The position numbers were made by a program, and so were the translations under genes. Under the pieces are notes generated by a model. The model was not told where the DNA came from. It saw nothing but the letters and a program-made list of their open reading frames with translations, and made no database searches. A stretch of 64,000 nt of DNA, from positions 1,726,806-1,790,805 of the forward strand of contig JAUICZ010000001.1 in NCBI GenBank assembly GCA_030429205.1. The letters run 5' to 3'. The DNA comes from Bacteroidia bacterium. GTDB taxonomy: Bacteria; Bacteroidota; Bacteroidia; Chitinophagales; Chitinophagaceae. This document shows, piece by piece, positions 1 to 8,349 of the stretch (the stretch's first letter is position 1; every line of letters begins with the position of its first letter).

Positions 1-9
1 TCTACGAAT

Positions 10-2685
10 ATGAAAAGACTCATTGCATTAACAAGCGCTACAATGCTTGTAGCGGCCGCGTATGCGCAATCCGGTAAGGTGAAGCTATCGGATGTTGTGC
101 AAAAACATGAGGCGGCGATGGCTGGTAAAACAGCAAACCCGCTAACAAACATCTACCAAAACAGAGAAAAAGGCGACTACCATTTTCAACGATGGTATTG
201 GTACTGGAAACAGCATACAGACCCGCAGGGGTATATAGTATCTAAAAAAGATGCTTACAGAGTATGGCAGAGTTACGAAGCATTGGCAGACAGGGCAAAT
301 GCAAAAACTACCACCACCCAAGCCGACTGGAAACCGCTGGGGCCATACAACCAATCGGGGTTGTGGTTGGATTATCAAAGAGATGGTATCGGGCGTATCA
401 ATACAATGGCTATTCACCCCTCAAATCCCGACGAGTTTATTGTTGGTACTGCAGGTGGTGGTGCATGGAGAACAAAAGACTTTGGTGCTACATGGACGGC
501 CATTACACAAAACCTGATGTCTCCTGCAGTGTCAGACATTGATTATAATCCTCTTAACCCGAACACGATATATATATGCACAGGAGATAGAGACGGTAAA
601 CACTATAACAGTATAGGGGTAATAAAAAGTACAGATGGCGGCATGACATGGGACACAACAGGTGTTATTCTGGATGTGAGTGATGGTGTGCGCGTAAACT
701 CTATGGTGATACACCCAACGGACACTAACACGCTGACCTTATCGGTAGATGGTGCTATTGTACGGTCTTTGGATGGTGGTGCTACATGGAGTCCTGCTGT
801 AGTACACTCACCGCCAACCGGCTTTAAAAGAGCAAGAGTATGGGAGCTGGTTTATCATCCGGCAAACCCGATGGTATTATTTGCACCGTCTGTAATAATA
901 CAACTGGATGCCAGCGGACAGCCTACAGGGTTTGTAGTGTTAGAGTTATTGAGGTCTACAGATGGAGGGGTGTCATGGAATGTAGAGCAATATATGCCTA
1001 ATATAGTAAGAGCTGCTATGGCTGTTAACCCTGCCAATCCTGCATCTTTAAAAATGATAACGGTGAATTTGCAGAGCGGTATGGATGGTATCTATGAGTC
1101 TACAGATACGGGTAAAAACTATATTCAAAAGTTTGACGATAATAACTGCGGTACAAACCTGTTGGCATCAGAGTCTAACGGTATTGGCTGTGGCGGACAA
1201 GGGCAATACGATCTGGCAATCGCCATCAACCCCGCAGATACTAACCACATAATAGTTGGTGGTGTTAATAGTTGGGAGTCGATGAATAATGGTACAAACT
1301 GGAGCTTGTTGACACAGGGTAGTTTAAGTGTGCCGAATGTTCCTTTAGTACATGCCGATCATCATTTTATAGGTTTTCATCCTCATCCACAGCGCGGCAT
1401 GACGATATTGGATTGTCATGATGGAGGAATTGTTTATTACGGAATAGACCCTAACCTGGGTAAAAAGTGGGTTGATATAGGAGCAGGTATGAACATTACA
1501 CAGTACTATCGTATTGCTGCCAGTGGAAATGCTAATTTCTTATTGGGTGGTGCTCAGGATAACGGGTCGAACCTGATGGATAGAAACACAAACATCAGTA
1601 CTTCTATTGGGCCGGGCGATGGTATGGATTGCGCGATAGACCCTGTTGATCCGAATATTATATACTTCGGAGTACAGAACGGACTGTTCGGTAAGTGGGA
1701 TCTAAGTAAAGCTATGTCTGCTGCCAATCTAAAAATGTTTACTGCAGATGGTGGTGGCCCAAGCGGTGCGTGGACCTCTCCGATAGTTATAGACCCCAAC
1801 GATCATAAAAGAGTAGTAACCGGGCTGAAGGCAATTTATCTGTCAACAGATCAGGGAGATAACTGGTCGCCTATATCCGGTGACTTTGCAAACAATATGT
1901 CGCGCATTGCTATGACTAAAGCATCTACAGGAACAATATATGCAACAGAAGATGCCGAATCGAAAAATATACATTATACACACGATACAGGCAGCAGCTG
2001 GACAACTATTCAACATCCGTATAACGAAACAATGATATCGGATATTAAAGTAGACCAGTTTGACAAAGATCGTTTTTGGGTTACCTTCCCGGGTTTTGGG
2101 CAAAGCAAAACAAAAGTGGCCAGGTACGAGAAAGGTACCTGGACGACTATGAACGAAAACCTGCCGGATATGCCGGTGTATTGTATCGTTCAAGATACCT
2201 CTAACAAGACGTTGTATATAGGTGCATATGCCGGTGTATATTACAGAACGCCGATAATGCCGCAGTGGGAAAAGTATACCACCAACTTGCCAATAGTGAA
2301 TGTGAACGATCTGGAGATCAACTACAAAACAGGTGAGCTGATAGCAGGCACATGGGGGCGTGGTATGTGGAGTACACAGAAGTACGAAGAACCATCTGCT
2401 GTAAAAGAGATAGCAGCAACAGCTGAAGATGCATTGAGCGTTTACCCCAATCCGAACAATGGAGACTTTGTTGTTGTTGTAAAAGATAAAAGCTGGCACA
2501 ACAAAACGACCTCTGTAACTATTGTTGATGTAACCGGTAAAACAGTGCACAACAGTGCAGGTGGTTTTGCGGGTAATAAATTGCAAGTGCAAACACAACA
2601 GTTGAGTGCAGGCAATTACATACTACAACTAACAGATGCAGCAGGCAACAGGCTGACTCAAAAAATAATTATAGCTAAGAAGTAG
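10..2685 (+). CDS. T9SS-secreted Asp-box (BNR/sortilin-like) beta-propeller protein
   Basis: Predicted secreted surface protein of 891 residues. A signal peptide covers about residues 1-19 and ends in AYAQ. The body is a VPS10/sialidase-type stack of Asp-box repeats: the turns STDGGMTW, SLDGGATW, STDGGVSW, STDQGDNW and THDTGSSW are visible. From about residue 806 there is a type A sorting domain (YPNPNNGDF, DVTGKTV, closing KIIIAKK), which in this phylum directs export by the type IX system and attachment to the cell surface. The fold is shared by sialidases, xyloglucanases and non-enzymatic adhesins; no catalytic signature allows a substrate to be named. Its promoter lies outside the window. 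Confidence 0.9.
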   Translation: MKRLIALTSATMLVAAAYAQSGKVKLSDVVQKHEAAMAGKTANPLTNIYQNREKGDYHFQRWYWYWKQHTDPQGYIVSKKDAYRVWQSYEALADRANAKTTTTQADWKPLGPYNQSGLWLDYQRDGIGRINTMAIHPSNPDEFIVGTAGGGAWRTKDFGATWTAITQNLMSPAVSDIDYNPLNPNTIYICTGDRDGKHYNSIGVIKSTDGGMTWDTTGVILDVSDGVRVNSMVIHPTDTNTLTLSVDGAIVRSLDGGATWSPAVVHSPPTGFKRARVWELVYHPANPMVLFAPSVIIQLDASGQPTGFVVLELLRSTDGGVSWNVEQYMPNIVRAAMAVNPANPASLKMITVNLQSGMDGIYESTDTGKNYIQKFDDNNCGTNLLASESNGIGCGGQGQYDLAIAINPADTNHIIVGGVNSWESMNNGTNWSLLTQGSLSVPNVPLVHADHHFIGFHPHPQRGMTILDCHDGGIVYYGIDPNLGKKWVDIGAGMNITQYYRIAASGNANFLLGGAQDNGSNLMDRNTNISTSIGPGDGMDCAIDPVDPNIIYFGVQNGLFGKWDLSKAMSAANLKMFTADGGGPSGAWTSPIVIDPNDHKRVVTGLKAIYLSTDQGDNWSPISGDFANNMSRIAMTKASTGTIYATEDAESKNIHYTHDTGSSWTTIQHPYNETMISDIKVDQFDKDRFWVTFPGFGQSKTKVARYEKGTWTTMNENLPDMPVYCIVQDTSNKTLYIGAYAGVYYRTPIMPQWEKYTTNLPIVNVNDLEINYKTGELIAGTWGRGMWSTQKYEEPSAVKEIAATAEDALSVYPNPNNGDFVVVVKDKSWHNKTTSVTIVDVTGKTVHNSAGGFAGNKLQVQTQQLSAGNYILQLTDAAGNRLTQKIIIAKK

Positions 2686-2704
2686 TTGTAAAAATATAAG
2701 ATAA

Positions 2705-2730
2705 AAAGCCGCACAATATTGTGCGGCTTT
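2705..2730. terminator. Bidirectional terminator hairpin
   Basis: A perfect 26-base palindrome whose core is GCCGCACAATATTGTGCGGC, with A and T runs on its two sides. It sits between convergent genes (stops at 2685 and 2750) and can end both transcripts. Confidence 0.85.
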
Positions 2731-2749
2731 TATTGTATCTGCCCATATG

Positions 2750-3493
2750 TTATTTCTCGGCAAAGGCTTTTTTTAATTCCTCGGTTGTAAAAACATGGTT
2801 ACTGATGAGAGTAAAGTTTGCTTGGGCAATTTCATAGCCATTCATATCCGGCAGTATAGCCGCGGCAGTAGCATCTTTTACAACAGCCACTTCAAACCCT
2901 TGTTCTACCAGCTCCCTCAGGTGAGCTTCTGTACATAAGTTTGACAGCATGCCTGCAAGTATCACTTTGTCTACTTTACGTTTGCGTAACTGTAGTATCA
3001 GGTCGTTAGATTCCGGGCCAAATACCTTATGCGGAGATGTAATGGTCACATCGCCATTGGTTACATACTTTTTATAAGTACCATAAATATCTGCTCCTTC
3101 ATTTCCTACGCCCACGTTACTATTAGTAGGGTCGCCTTTTTTTAAGAGGTTGGCACTTTTGGCAAAAGTGAGCATGGCACCTGTAAACTGCCATTTGTTA
3201 TCATGGTCGTAAAGAAGATGCGGAGAGATCATTACAGGTATGTTATACTTCGCACCCAGTTGAAATAATGTTTCAATGTTTTTGATAGTGTTGTTCTGTT
3301 CTACACTTGGGCCCACCAGCCCCCAGGCTATTCCGTTTTTGCTTAAGAAGTCGTTTTGCGGATCTGTAATTACAATGGCTGTATGATTATCAATCTTAAA
3401 CCCCGGATCTGGTAATTGTGCATAAACAGAATTTGGTAAAGCCCAGCTAAAGCAAAGAAAGGCTAGCGCGATTTTGATACTTTTTGTGTTCAT
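2750..3493 (-). CDS. Exported isochorismatase-family cysteine hydrolase
   Basis: 247 residues with a signal peptide (about 1-26, ending VYAQ), so it probably acts in the periplasm. The isochorismatase-like fold carries the expected Asp-Lys-Cys triad: D44 in TDPQND, K156 in SPHKVFGP and C187 in AGMLSNLCTEAH. The family hydrolyses amides, isochorismate or related compounds; the substrate here cannot be read from the sequence. It lies 79 bases downstream of a Crp/Fnr regulator gene on the same strand, with its own -7 element and a long inverted repeat just before the start codon, which suggests control by that regulator (inference). Confidence 0.85.
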   Translation of the reverse strand: MNTKSIKIALAFLCFSWALPNSVYAQLPDPGFKIDNHTAIVITDPQNDFLSKNGIAWGLVGPSVEQNNTIKNIETLFQLGAKYNIPVMISPHLLYDHDNKWQFTGAMLTFAKSANLLKKGDPTNSNVGVGNEGADIYGTYKKYVTNGDVTITSPHKVFGPESNDLILQLRKRKVDKVILAGMLSNLCTEAHLRELVEQGFEVAVVKDATAAAILPDMNGYEIAQANFTLISNHVFTTEELKKAFAEK

Positions 3494-3529
3494 TGTATTA
3501 ATTGATTTTTAGTTAATACAACAAAAGTA
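3493..3529 (-). promoter_or_regulatory. Inverted repeat and -7 element before the cysteine hydrolase gene
   Basis: On the minus strand TACTTTTG (3522-3529) matches the Bacteroidota -7 consensus TAnnTTTG. Directly downstream, 3493-3521 is an inverted repeat with perfect 9-base arms, TTGTATTAA and TTAATACAA, separated by 11 bases. It spans the expected transcription start and touches the start codon. A second small palindrome, GTATCAAAAGATAC, lies at 3553-3566. These are candidate operators for the adjacent Crp/Fnr protein. No good -33 element is seen. Confidence 0.5.
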
Positions 3530-3572
3530 TCCGCCGCGTATAACGGAAAACGGTATCAAAAGATACAAAGGG

Positions 3573-4205
3573 CTATTTTTTTAGTTCTATATCACCCCTG
3601 TGCAATATCACTTTTCCTTCCAGTTCGAAATTTTTGAGTATTCTGGATATGACAACTCTGGTTGTTCCCAGCTCGTGTGCTAATGCCTGATGAGAAAGGG
3701 GGACTTTGTTGGTGTTGTTTTCTTCGGTGTAATTTTTCAAATAAGCCATTGCACGTTCATCAATATTCTTAAAAACAGCATCGTTAAAGGAGTAGAGCAA
3801 CTCGTCGTAACGGTCTCTGTAAGCACTTATTATGAACCTGTTCCACGAGTCATATTTTTTTTGCCAATCGAGTATGTAGTTCGATGGAATTAGTAATACT
3901 CCTGTATCTGCTTCGCAAACGGCATTAGATAAACTCTTATTATTAAACAGACATGCAGACAGAGACATGATGCATGTTTTTAGCGGGGTTACATAGTAGA
4001 GTAGTATTTCTCGATCTTCATATGTTTGAAAAACTCTTATAGATCCATTAAGTACAATTGGCAAATACTTCAAATACTGCCCCTCGGTTATTATTTGTTC
4101 GTTTTTATTGAATACCCGAAAGTCTGCACTTTTGTTTATTTCTTCTACCAGGGCTACTTCAAAAATGCTATTTAAACGGGCATGGTATGTTTTGTCTGTA
4201 TCCAT
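3573..4205 (-). CDS. Crp/Fnr-family transcription regulator
   Basis: 210 residues. The N-terminal two thirds form a cyclic-nucleotide-binding-type beta roll (residues about 20-140, starting FRVFNKNEQIITEGQYLKYL). The C-terminus is a Crp-type winged helix with recognition helix region SHQALAHELGTTRVVISRIL (about 168-187). I see no Fe-S cysteine cluster, so this is not a classical Fnr; the effector is unknown. Length is normal for the family. The cysteine hydrolase gene follows on the same strand and is the likeliest local target; a PAS protein gene lies upstream. Confidence 0.85.
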   Translation of the reverse strand: MDTDKTYHARLNSIFEVALVEEINKSADFRVFNKNEQIITEGQYLKYLPIVLNGSIRVFQTYEDREILLYYVTPLKTCIMSLSACLFNNKSLSNAVCEADTGVLLIPSNYILDWQKKYDSWNRFIISAYRDRYDELLYSFNDAVFKNIDERAMAYLKNYTEENNTNKVPLSHQALAHELGTTRVVISRILKNFELEGKVILHRGDIELKK

Positions 4206-4249
4206 TTTTGAGAAGAATAGTTGTACGAAATATACAAACGGTTTTGCGC

Positions 4250-4612
4250 TTAATTCGATTTTGGTTTGTGGGTGATCAGCAAGTCTGTTACATCCATAGA
4301 CATGATGAGCACACCCTCCTCAACAGGTTCCATACGCAGCATGAAGTGTCCTGCAGATCCGTCGGGGTATTCAAATTTGTTGGTCAGTACATGTCGTTCT
4401 TTTTCCTCGTAGCAGATTTTAATGTACTTATATACATCAGTGCTTTCTATACCGGGAAACTCTGTTTTGATATTAGAACCCTGTAGTTCTTCTTTAGTTT
4501 TTTTACCCTGTTCAGCAACAACGTCGTTAACATACAGGTAGTCTCCATCGGGGCTTAGTACTTGCACTCCTTCAGCAAAACCGTCAAAAATACGGTAGCG
4601 TTCATCGGTCAT
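4250..4612 (-). CDS. Stand-alone PAS-domain protein
   Basis: A 120-residue cytoplasmic protein that is essentially one PAS sensor domain: the opening FDGFAEGVQVLSPDGDYLYV, the YVNDVVAEQ helix region and the C-terminal strands MEPVEEGVLIMSMDVTDL are typical. No output domain, signal peptide or membrane segment is present. It lies 44 bases upstream of the Crp/Fnr gene on the same strand, so the two may be co-transcribed and the PAS protein may be a sensory partner of another protein. Ligand unknown. Confidence 0.8.
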   Translation of the reverse strand: MTDERYRIFDGFAEGVQVLSPDGDYLYVNDVVAEQGKKTKEELQGSNIKTEFPGIESTDVYKYIKICYEEKERHVLTNKFEYPDGSAGHFMLRMEPVEEGVLIMSMDVTDLLITHKPKSN

Positions 4613-4755
4613 TTATCATAGTGTTTGTTGTCATAAAGATAGTAAAATGGCTTTTGGTGTGTTATTATTTCATTCGGTAAGCTGTAAGAGGATTTAAGGA
4701 ATACACTAATAAACTAGTGCGGCTTTCGCGTGTGTAATAGGGTGTTTTTACCCTG

Positions 4756-4784
4756 TTGTAATATCTGTCAGTCTGTTATTTTTG
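4756..4784 (+). promoter_or_regulatory. Promoter of the PhyH-family gene
   Basis: TTG at 4756-4758, an 18-base spacer, then TATTTTTG at 4777-4784, matching the Bacteroidota pattern TTG-N19-TAnnTTTG. The start codon follows 30 bases later with no Shine-Dalgarno sequence. Confidence 0.6.
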
Positions 4785-4814
4785 AGGTGACAATACCTTT
4801 AATACGCCAAGTAC

Positions 4815-5726
4815 ATGATAAATAAAGACGAACTGAGGAACACTACTGCCTTGTACGACTTTTGGTTGACAGGCAATAGTAAGCTGCATAAAAAAGCAAT
4901 GCCAACAATCAATACAGACTGGAATACGCAAATAGGCACACTATCAAAGTATGGTGTGAGTATGGAGGAGGCCCTGCAACAGGTTTTTGCGTATGGACTG
5001 GATTATGAAGCATTTATAGGTTGGGTAGCAGAAGTAGGGGAGCATAGAACAGATGCCGGCATAGATGAAGATGTATTGACAGAAGATGACCTCGCGTTTT
5101 GGGAGGAGCACGGCTATTTAGTGGTGAAAAATGTTTTTTCTAAAGAGCAGTGTGAGGCTACTACTGATGTTATTTGGGATTTTCTGGATGCCAGCCCTCT
5201 GGACTCTGAAACGTGGTACCAAAAACACCCCGGTAAAAACGGGATGATGCTGCGGTTGTTTAATCACCCGGTATTGAACGAGAATAGAAACTCTGCTATA
5301 ATAAAGAAGGTATATGCGCAGCTATATAAGAATGCTGATATGTACTTGTTTGTAGACAAGGTAAGCTTTAACCCGCCAGAACGCGAAGGGCATAAGTTTA
5401 ACGGAAGCCCTCTGCATTGGGACTTAGACTTAACCCCGCCAATACCATTAGGTATACAGGGGTTGGTATACTTAAACGATGTGCGTGCAGAAGATGGTGC
5501 TTTTCATTGTGTGCCGGGCTTTCATAAAAAAATTGATTGTTGGCTGGATGGAGTACCGGACGGGGTAGATCCGCAGGTAGCGATAAGGGAAGAGGTAACA
5601 CCCATTGCAATACCTGGTAATGCCGGCGATTTGATCGTTTGGCATCATGCATTGCCGCATTGCGCTACACCTAATAAAGGTACTGTGCCAAGGCTGGTAC
5701 AGTACATAGCTTATACATTGGTATAA
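4815..5726 (+). CDS. Phytanoyl-CoA dioxygenase (PhyH)-family protein
   Basis: 303-residue cytoplasmic Fe(II)/2-oxoglutarate-dependent dioxygenase. The double-stranded beta helix carries the metal triad H201 and D203 (LHWDLD) and H282 (LPHCATPN), with R293 (PRLVQY) as the probable 2-oxoglutarate-binding arginine. The preceding segment, residues 90-130, has the usual opening (FWEEHGYLVVKNVFS). PhyH-family enzymes hydroxylate acyl-CoAs, ectoine, mitomycin precursors and other small molecules; the substrate is not indicated. The first about 85 residues are an extension I do not recognise. Single-gene unit with its own promoter and terminator. Confidence 0.85.
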   Translation: MINKDELRNTTALYDFWLTGNSKLHKKAMPTINTDWNTQIGTLSKYGVSMEEALQQVFAYGLDYEAFIGWVAEVGEHRTDAGIDEDVLTEDDLAFWEEHGYLVVKNVFSKEQCEATTDVIWDFLDASPLDSETWYQKHPGKNGMMLRLFNHPVLNENRNSAIIKKVYAQLYKNADMYLFVDKVSFNPPEREGHKFNGSPLHWDLDLTPPIPLGIQGLVYLNDVRAEDGAFHCVPGFHKKIDCWLDGVPDGVDPQVAIREEVTPIAIPGNAGDLIVWHHALPHCATPNKGTVPRLVQYIAYTLV

Positions 5727-5740
5727 ATACGGCACAAAAA

Positions 5741-5758
5741 AGCCACCCGAAGGTGGCT
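5741..5758. terminator. Terminator hairpin between convergent genes
   Basis: AGCCACC and GGTGGCT arms with a 4-base loop, A-rich before and followed by TTGTTTT. It lies between stops at 5726 and 5800 and can serve both strands. Confidence 0.8.
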
Positions 5759-5799
5759 CTTGTTTTCATAATTCAATACCGATGAACAATAATGTTTGT

Positions 5800-6132
5800 C
5801 TAAGAATTTGATGATGAGATCTGGATGGACTGGTTAGTTATAGCAATACTAATTGTATCGTTCATATTGAACAGGTTATCCAAATCGCTGCCCCTGGTAA
5901 TAACTACTTGATCGGATAGTATCACTGCGCCATTGGCCTCTGTACTTATAGTTAGCTGGTCCATGTATGGGTTGTTCGCGTCCCCGTACTCTACAGACTG
6001 GTTGGTACCCGGCCCCTTGGCTATTTTGAAGTTTACAGTGCCCGCATTTTTGCCGGGTTCGCTACCGTTTCTTACAACGATAGTGCCATTGATCTCGTAA
6101 TTGGTGTTGTTCACCATTAGTTTTTTTGCCAT
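5800..6132 (-). CDS. Small beta-rich protein of unknown function
   Basis: 110 residues, no signal peptide, no membrane segment and no cysteine. The composition (many N, T, S, I, V in alternating pattern, such as QLTISTEANGAVILSDQVVI) suggests a small beta sandwich. I do not recognise a family. It has its own upstream gap of about 150 bases and shares the terminator at 5741-5758. The regular coding pattern and clean ends support a real gene. Confidence 0.6.
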   Translation of the reverse strand: MAKKLMVNNTNYEINGTIVVRNGSEPGKNAGTVNFKIAKGPGTNQSVEYGDANNPYMDQLTISTEANGAVILSDQVVITRGSDLDNLFNMNDTISIAITNQSIQISSSNS

Positions 6133-6285
6133 GATTTAGTTTTTATTGGTGGTTAAAAAAGGTGATGTATCCTTGTAAATATCGTTAAGTTACCTTGATA
6201 ATAAAACGGGTATTATTCACCTTGATTTTTACATGAAAATTGTTATCATGTTTAAGCAGGATAAGACGGGTGTGAAATATAACAG

Positions 6286-6762
6286 CTATTTTATGTTTGT
6301 ATAAGTCTCAATAATAGTAGCAGGCGCATTGGCAACTATTCCATCAGACCTTAGTTTTAATTGATTGTCTGTTATATCAATCAGGTCAAATATGATTGTA
6401 TTGCTGTTGGTGGATATGAACTTACCGCCATTTAGAGACATTTTCAGTTGTGCATCATTGTTTTGCAGCTCCCACGAAAACTTGTTGGTTTGATTGTCTT
6501 CAGAGCATTTGTTAATATACTCATCACTGTAGCCGGTGCCATCATCGTTATACATAATGATATCATCCTGCTCGCAAGGTCTCCAACTGTTGTAGTAGTT
6601 TATCGTAGTATCAACACCTTTGTATTTAACTATGGTAGCTGCAGATATCTGCCAGGTTCCATTTTGTAATTTCTGTGCAGCAGGTGATACTTTTTTATCT
6701 TTTTTGCAAGCGGTAATAATTACTATGCAACAAATAGATATTATAGTTAGGGTACGCATCAT
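6286..6762 (-). CDS. Lipocalin-like lipoprotein, second of a pair
   Basis: 158 residues with a lipoprotein signal ending ITAC, lipidated Cys at about residue 19, followed by a charged KKDKK stretch. The rest resembles the lipocalin-like lipoproteins common in Bacteroidota: LQNGTWQISAAT, then PCEQDDIIMYNDDG and CSEDNQTNKFSWEL. It is clearly related to the upstream gene product. Its ATG overlaps that gene's stop by one base (TAATG), so translation is probably coupled. Ligand unknown. Confidence 0.75.
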   Translation of the reverse strand: MMRTLTIISICCIVIITACKKDKKVSPAAQKLQNGTWQISAATIVKYKGVDTTINYYNSWRPCEQDDIIMYNDDGTGYSDEYINKCSEDNQTNKFSWELQNNDAQLKMSLNGGKFISTNSNTIIFDLIDITDNQLKLRSDGIVANAPATIIETYTNIK

Positions 6763-7271
6763 TACTTTACATTCGTTAATGTTTGCCTTGCAGTAACAGG
6801 TTCGTTGGGTGGGTTGGGTTTCGTAATGCTTATAACAAGCCTTTTTGTAGTAAGTTCATTAACATTTAATGTGTCCGGGTTGCTGTCTACAAGTGCAAGC
6901 TTTGTGTCGTTCTCTAAGAGTGCCCATGTAAACGTAATTGATTGCGGCTCGCCTGTACATTTGTTTGTATGTTCATCTACCGTATATGTACCGTCTGACA
7001 TAAAAGTTATTCTATTGTCTTTTTCGCAATCATCCATTTGGCCATATACATCGGCAGTGGTGTCTTTCCCGTTTTGTTTGGTTGTAATTGTAGCGCCTGT
7101 TACTTGCCAAACAGCATTTGTCAGCAACTCTTTTTTTGTTGGTTGAGGAGTTGGGTTGTTATTACCATTTCCTGTATTGTTGTCGCTTCCGTTGTTTTTA
7201 TCACTTTTTGTACAAGCGACAAACAATGCTATGATGCACAAAAGGGTTATAGTTACTTTGGCAAACTTCAT
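6762..7271 (-). CDS. Lipocalin-like lipoprotein, first of a pair
   Basis: 169 residues when started at the ATG at 7271, which gives a proper lipoprotein signal (MKFAKVTITLLCIIALFVAC); an in-frame upstream start at 7316 would only add a non-signal tail. After the Cys a low-complexity N/G/S/P linker is followed by a lipocalin-like domain (LTNAVWQVTGATI, DDCEKDNRITFMSDG, CTGEPQSITFTWAL). The same Cys-x-x-D and K/C-T landmarks occur in the next gene, so the pair arose by duplication. Outer-membrane or periplasmic location is expected. Confidence 0.75.
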   Translation of the reverse strand: MKFAKVTITLLCIIALFVACTKSDKNNGSDNNTGNGNNNPTPQPTKKELLTNAVWQVTGATITTKQNGKDTTADVYGQMDDCEKDNRITFMSDGTYTVDEHTNKCTGEPQSITFTWALLENDTKLALVDSNPDTLNVNELTTKRLVISITKPNPPNEPVTARQTLTNVK

Positions 7272-7346
7272 CTCGGTACATTTTTGAAGATATAAATATA
7301 GTAAATAAAACAACAATATGTTTGTTGGTCATTGTGCTAAAAAACA

Positions 7347-7368
7347 AAGCCCCGCATTTGCAGGGCTT
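7347..7368 (-). terminator. Terminator of the GH25 gene
   Basis: AAGCCC/GGGCTT stem with an inner GC pair stack, followed on the minus strand by TGTTTTTTAG. It lies 25 bases after the lysozyme stop at 7393. Confidence 0.75.
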
Positions 7369-7392
7369 AAGTGTTTGAAGCAGAATAATAAA

Positions 7393-8151
7393 TTATTTAG
7401 CAGATAGTGTTGAGAGTAAACCATAAAATTGATCGTAGTCAACTTCTGTTGAATTAATATCGTGATGGTCTGTTTTTTGCCATATAGTGTAGCCCTTTTC
7501 TTTCCATACATCCGGTATGGTTGGCGATTTCATGCCGTTATACTCTGCCAGCCAAAGCGGGTATTTTGCAAAAACGGGATCTGTCAGGTGCTCGTTGGCA
7601 AATACGATATTGGTATAGATCATCGGTACACGGCCTGATAATTTTTCTATATGGTTAAGGAAAGTTTGTAGGCTTTCCTGAATGTTTTCAGAGTTGGTGT
7701 TGACACCCAAGCTACCTTGTTCTATATCTACAATACAAGGCATTTGCTTGCCGTGATGATCGCCGCCTATGATTTTATAATAATGCTCCGCTTGTTTAAC
7801 TGGGTTGTCTTGTATTACAAAAAAGTGATAGCTGCCGTATATCAACCCTTTTTCTTGCAGTGCCATTCTGTTTTTATGAAAATCAGGATCTACATAGCTG
7901 TGACCTTCTGTGGCTTTGCAGATGGCAAAGCTCAATTTGTCGAGCTTATTGATGTCTTCAACAATATTTCCATCCCAATGAGAAACGTCTATACCGTAAT
8001 GATATTCGGCAACAGGCTCGTGTTTTTGTGGCGTTGTTTCAGTTTTGGGGGTGTCTGCTGTTTGTTCTGTTTTTGTGTTCTCGCTCCCGCAGCTGTTAAA
8101 TAAAAACGGAGCTAATAAGCAAAATGCTAGTGTGGCGATCTTTTCTCGCAT
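7393..8151 (-). CDS. GH25-family lysozyme-like lipoprotein
   Basis: 252 residues. Lipoprotein signal with lipobox FNSC (Cys about 21), a T/E/P-rich linker, then a glycoside hydrolase family 25 domain from about residue 50: YGIDVSHWDG, FAICKATEG, YGSYHFF and the catalytic acidic pair in CIVDIEQG. GH25 enzymes cleave the muramic acid to N-acetylglucosamine bond of peptidoglycan. Length fits a single catalytic domain. A cell-envelope location facing peptidoglycan is likely. Monocistronic, with its own terminator. Confidence 0.85.
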   Translation of the reverse strand: MREKIATLAFCLLAPFLFNSCGSENTKTEQTADTPKTETTPQKHEPVAEYHYGIDVSHWDGNIVEDINKLDKLSFAICKATEGHSYVDPDFHKNRMALQEKGLIYGSYHFFVIQDNPVKQAEHYYKIIGGDHHGKQMPCIVDIEQGSLGVNTNSENIQESLQTFLNHIEKLSGRVPMIYTNIVFANEHLTDPVFAKYPLWLAEYNGMKSPTIPDVWKEKGYTIWQKTDHHDINSTEVDYDQFYGLLSTLSAK

Positions 8152-8306
8152 GGTGTAATTTGTCTGTTATGGTGAACTGCAAAGTAATGTTTTTTTGTTA
8201 GTAAAGAATAGCAATAGCTCTTCTACCTATTATAATTCCATATTCTTTAGCTAAATGTTTTTTCTTCAATAAAATGCCTAATTGTTAAATGCATTGGATT
8301 CTTATG

Positions 8307-8314
8307 TATATTTG
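8307..8314 (+). promoter_or_regulatory. -7 promoter element
   Basis: TATATTTG matches TAnnTTTG. It overlaps an in-frame GTG at 8314, which argues that the GTG is not the start and that translation begins at the ATG at 8350. The nearest TTG upstream gives a 22-base spacer, longer than usual. Confidence 0.5.
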
Positions 8315-8349
8315 TGAAAAATCAATCTAAACTTTTACAAAGCATAATT

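Noticed and set aside
1843-2598. 251-residue minus-strand ORF inside the Asp-box gene
   Set aside because: Cys- and Tyr-rich nonsense composition; lies fully antisense to a clear T9SS gene.
7717-8103. 128-residue plus-strand ORF opposite the GH25 lysozyme
   Set aside because: Antisense to a clear GH25 domain; hydrophobic nonsense.
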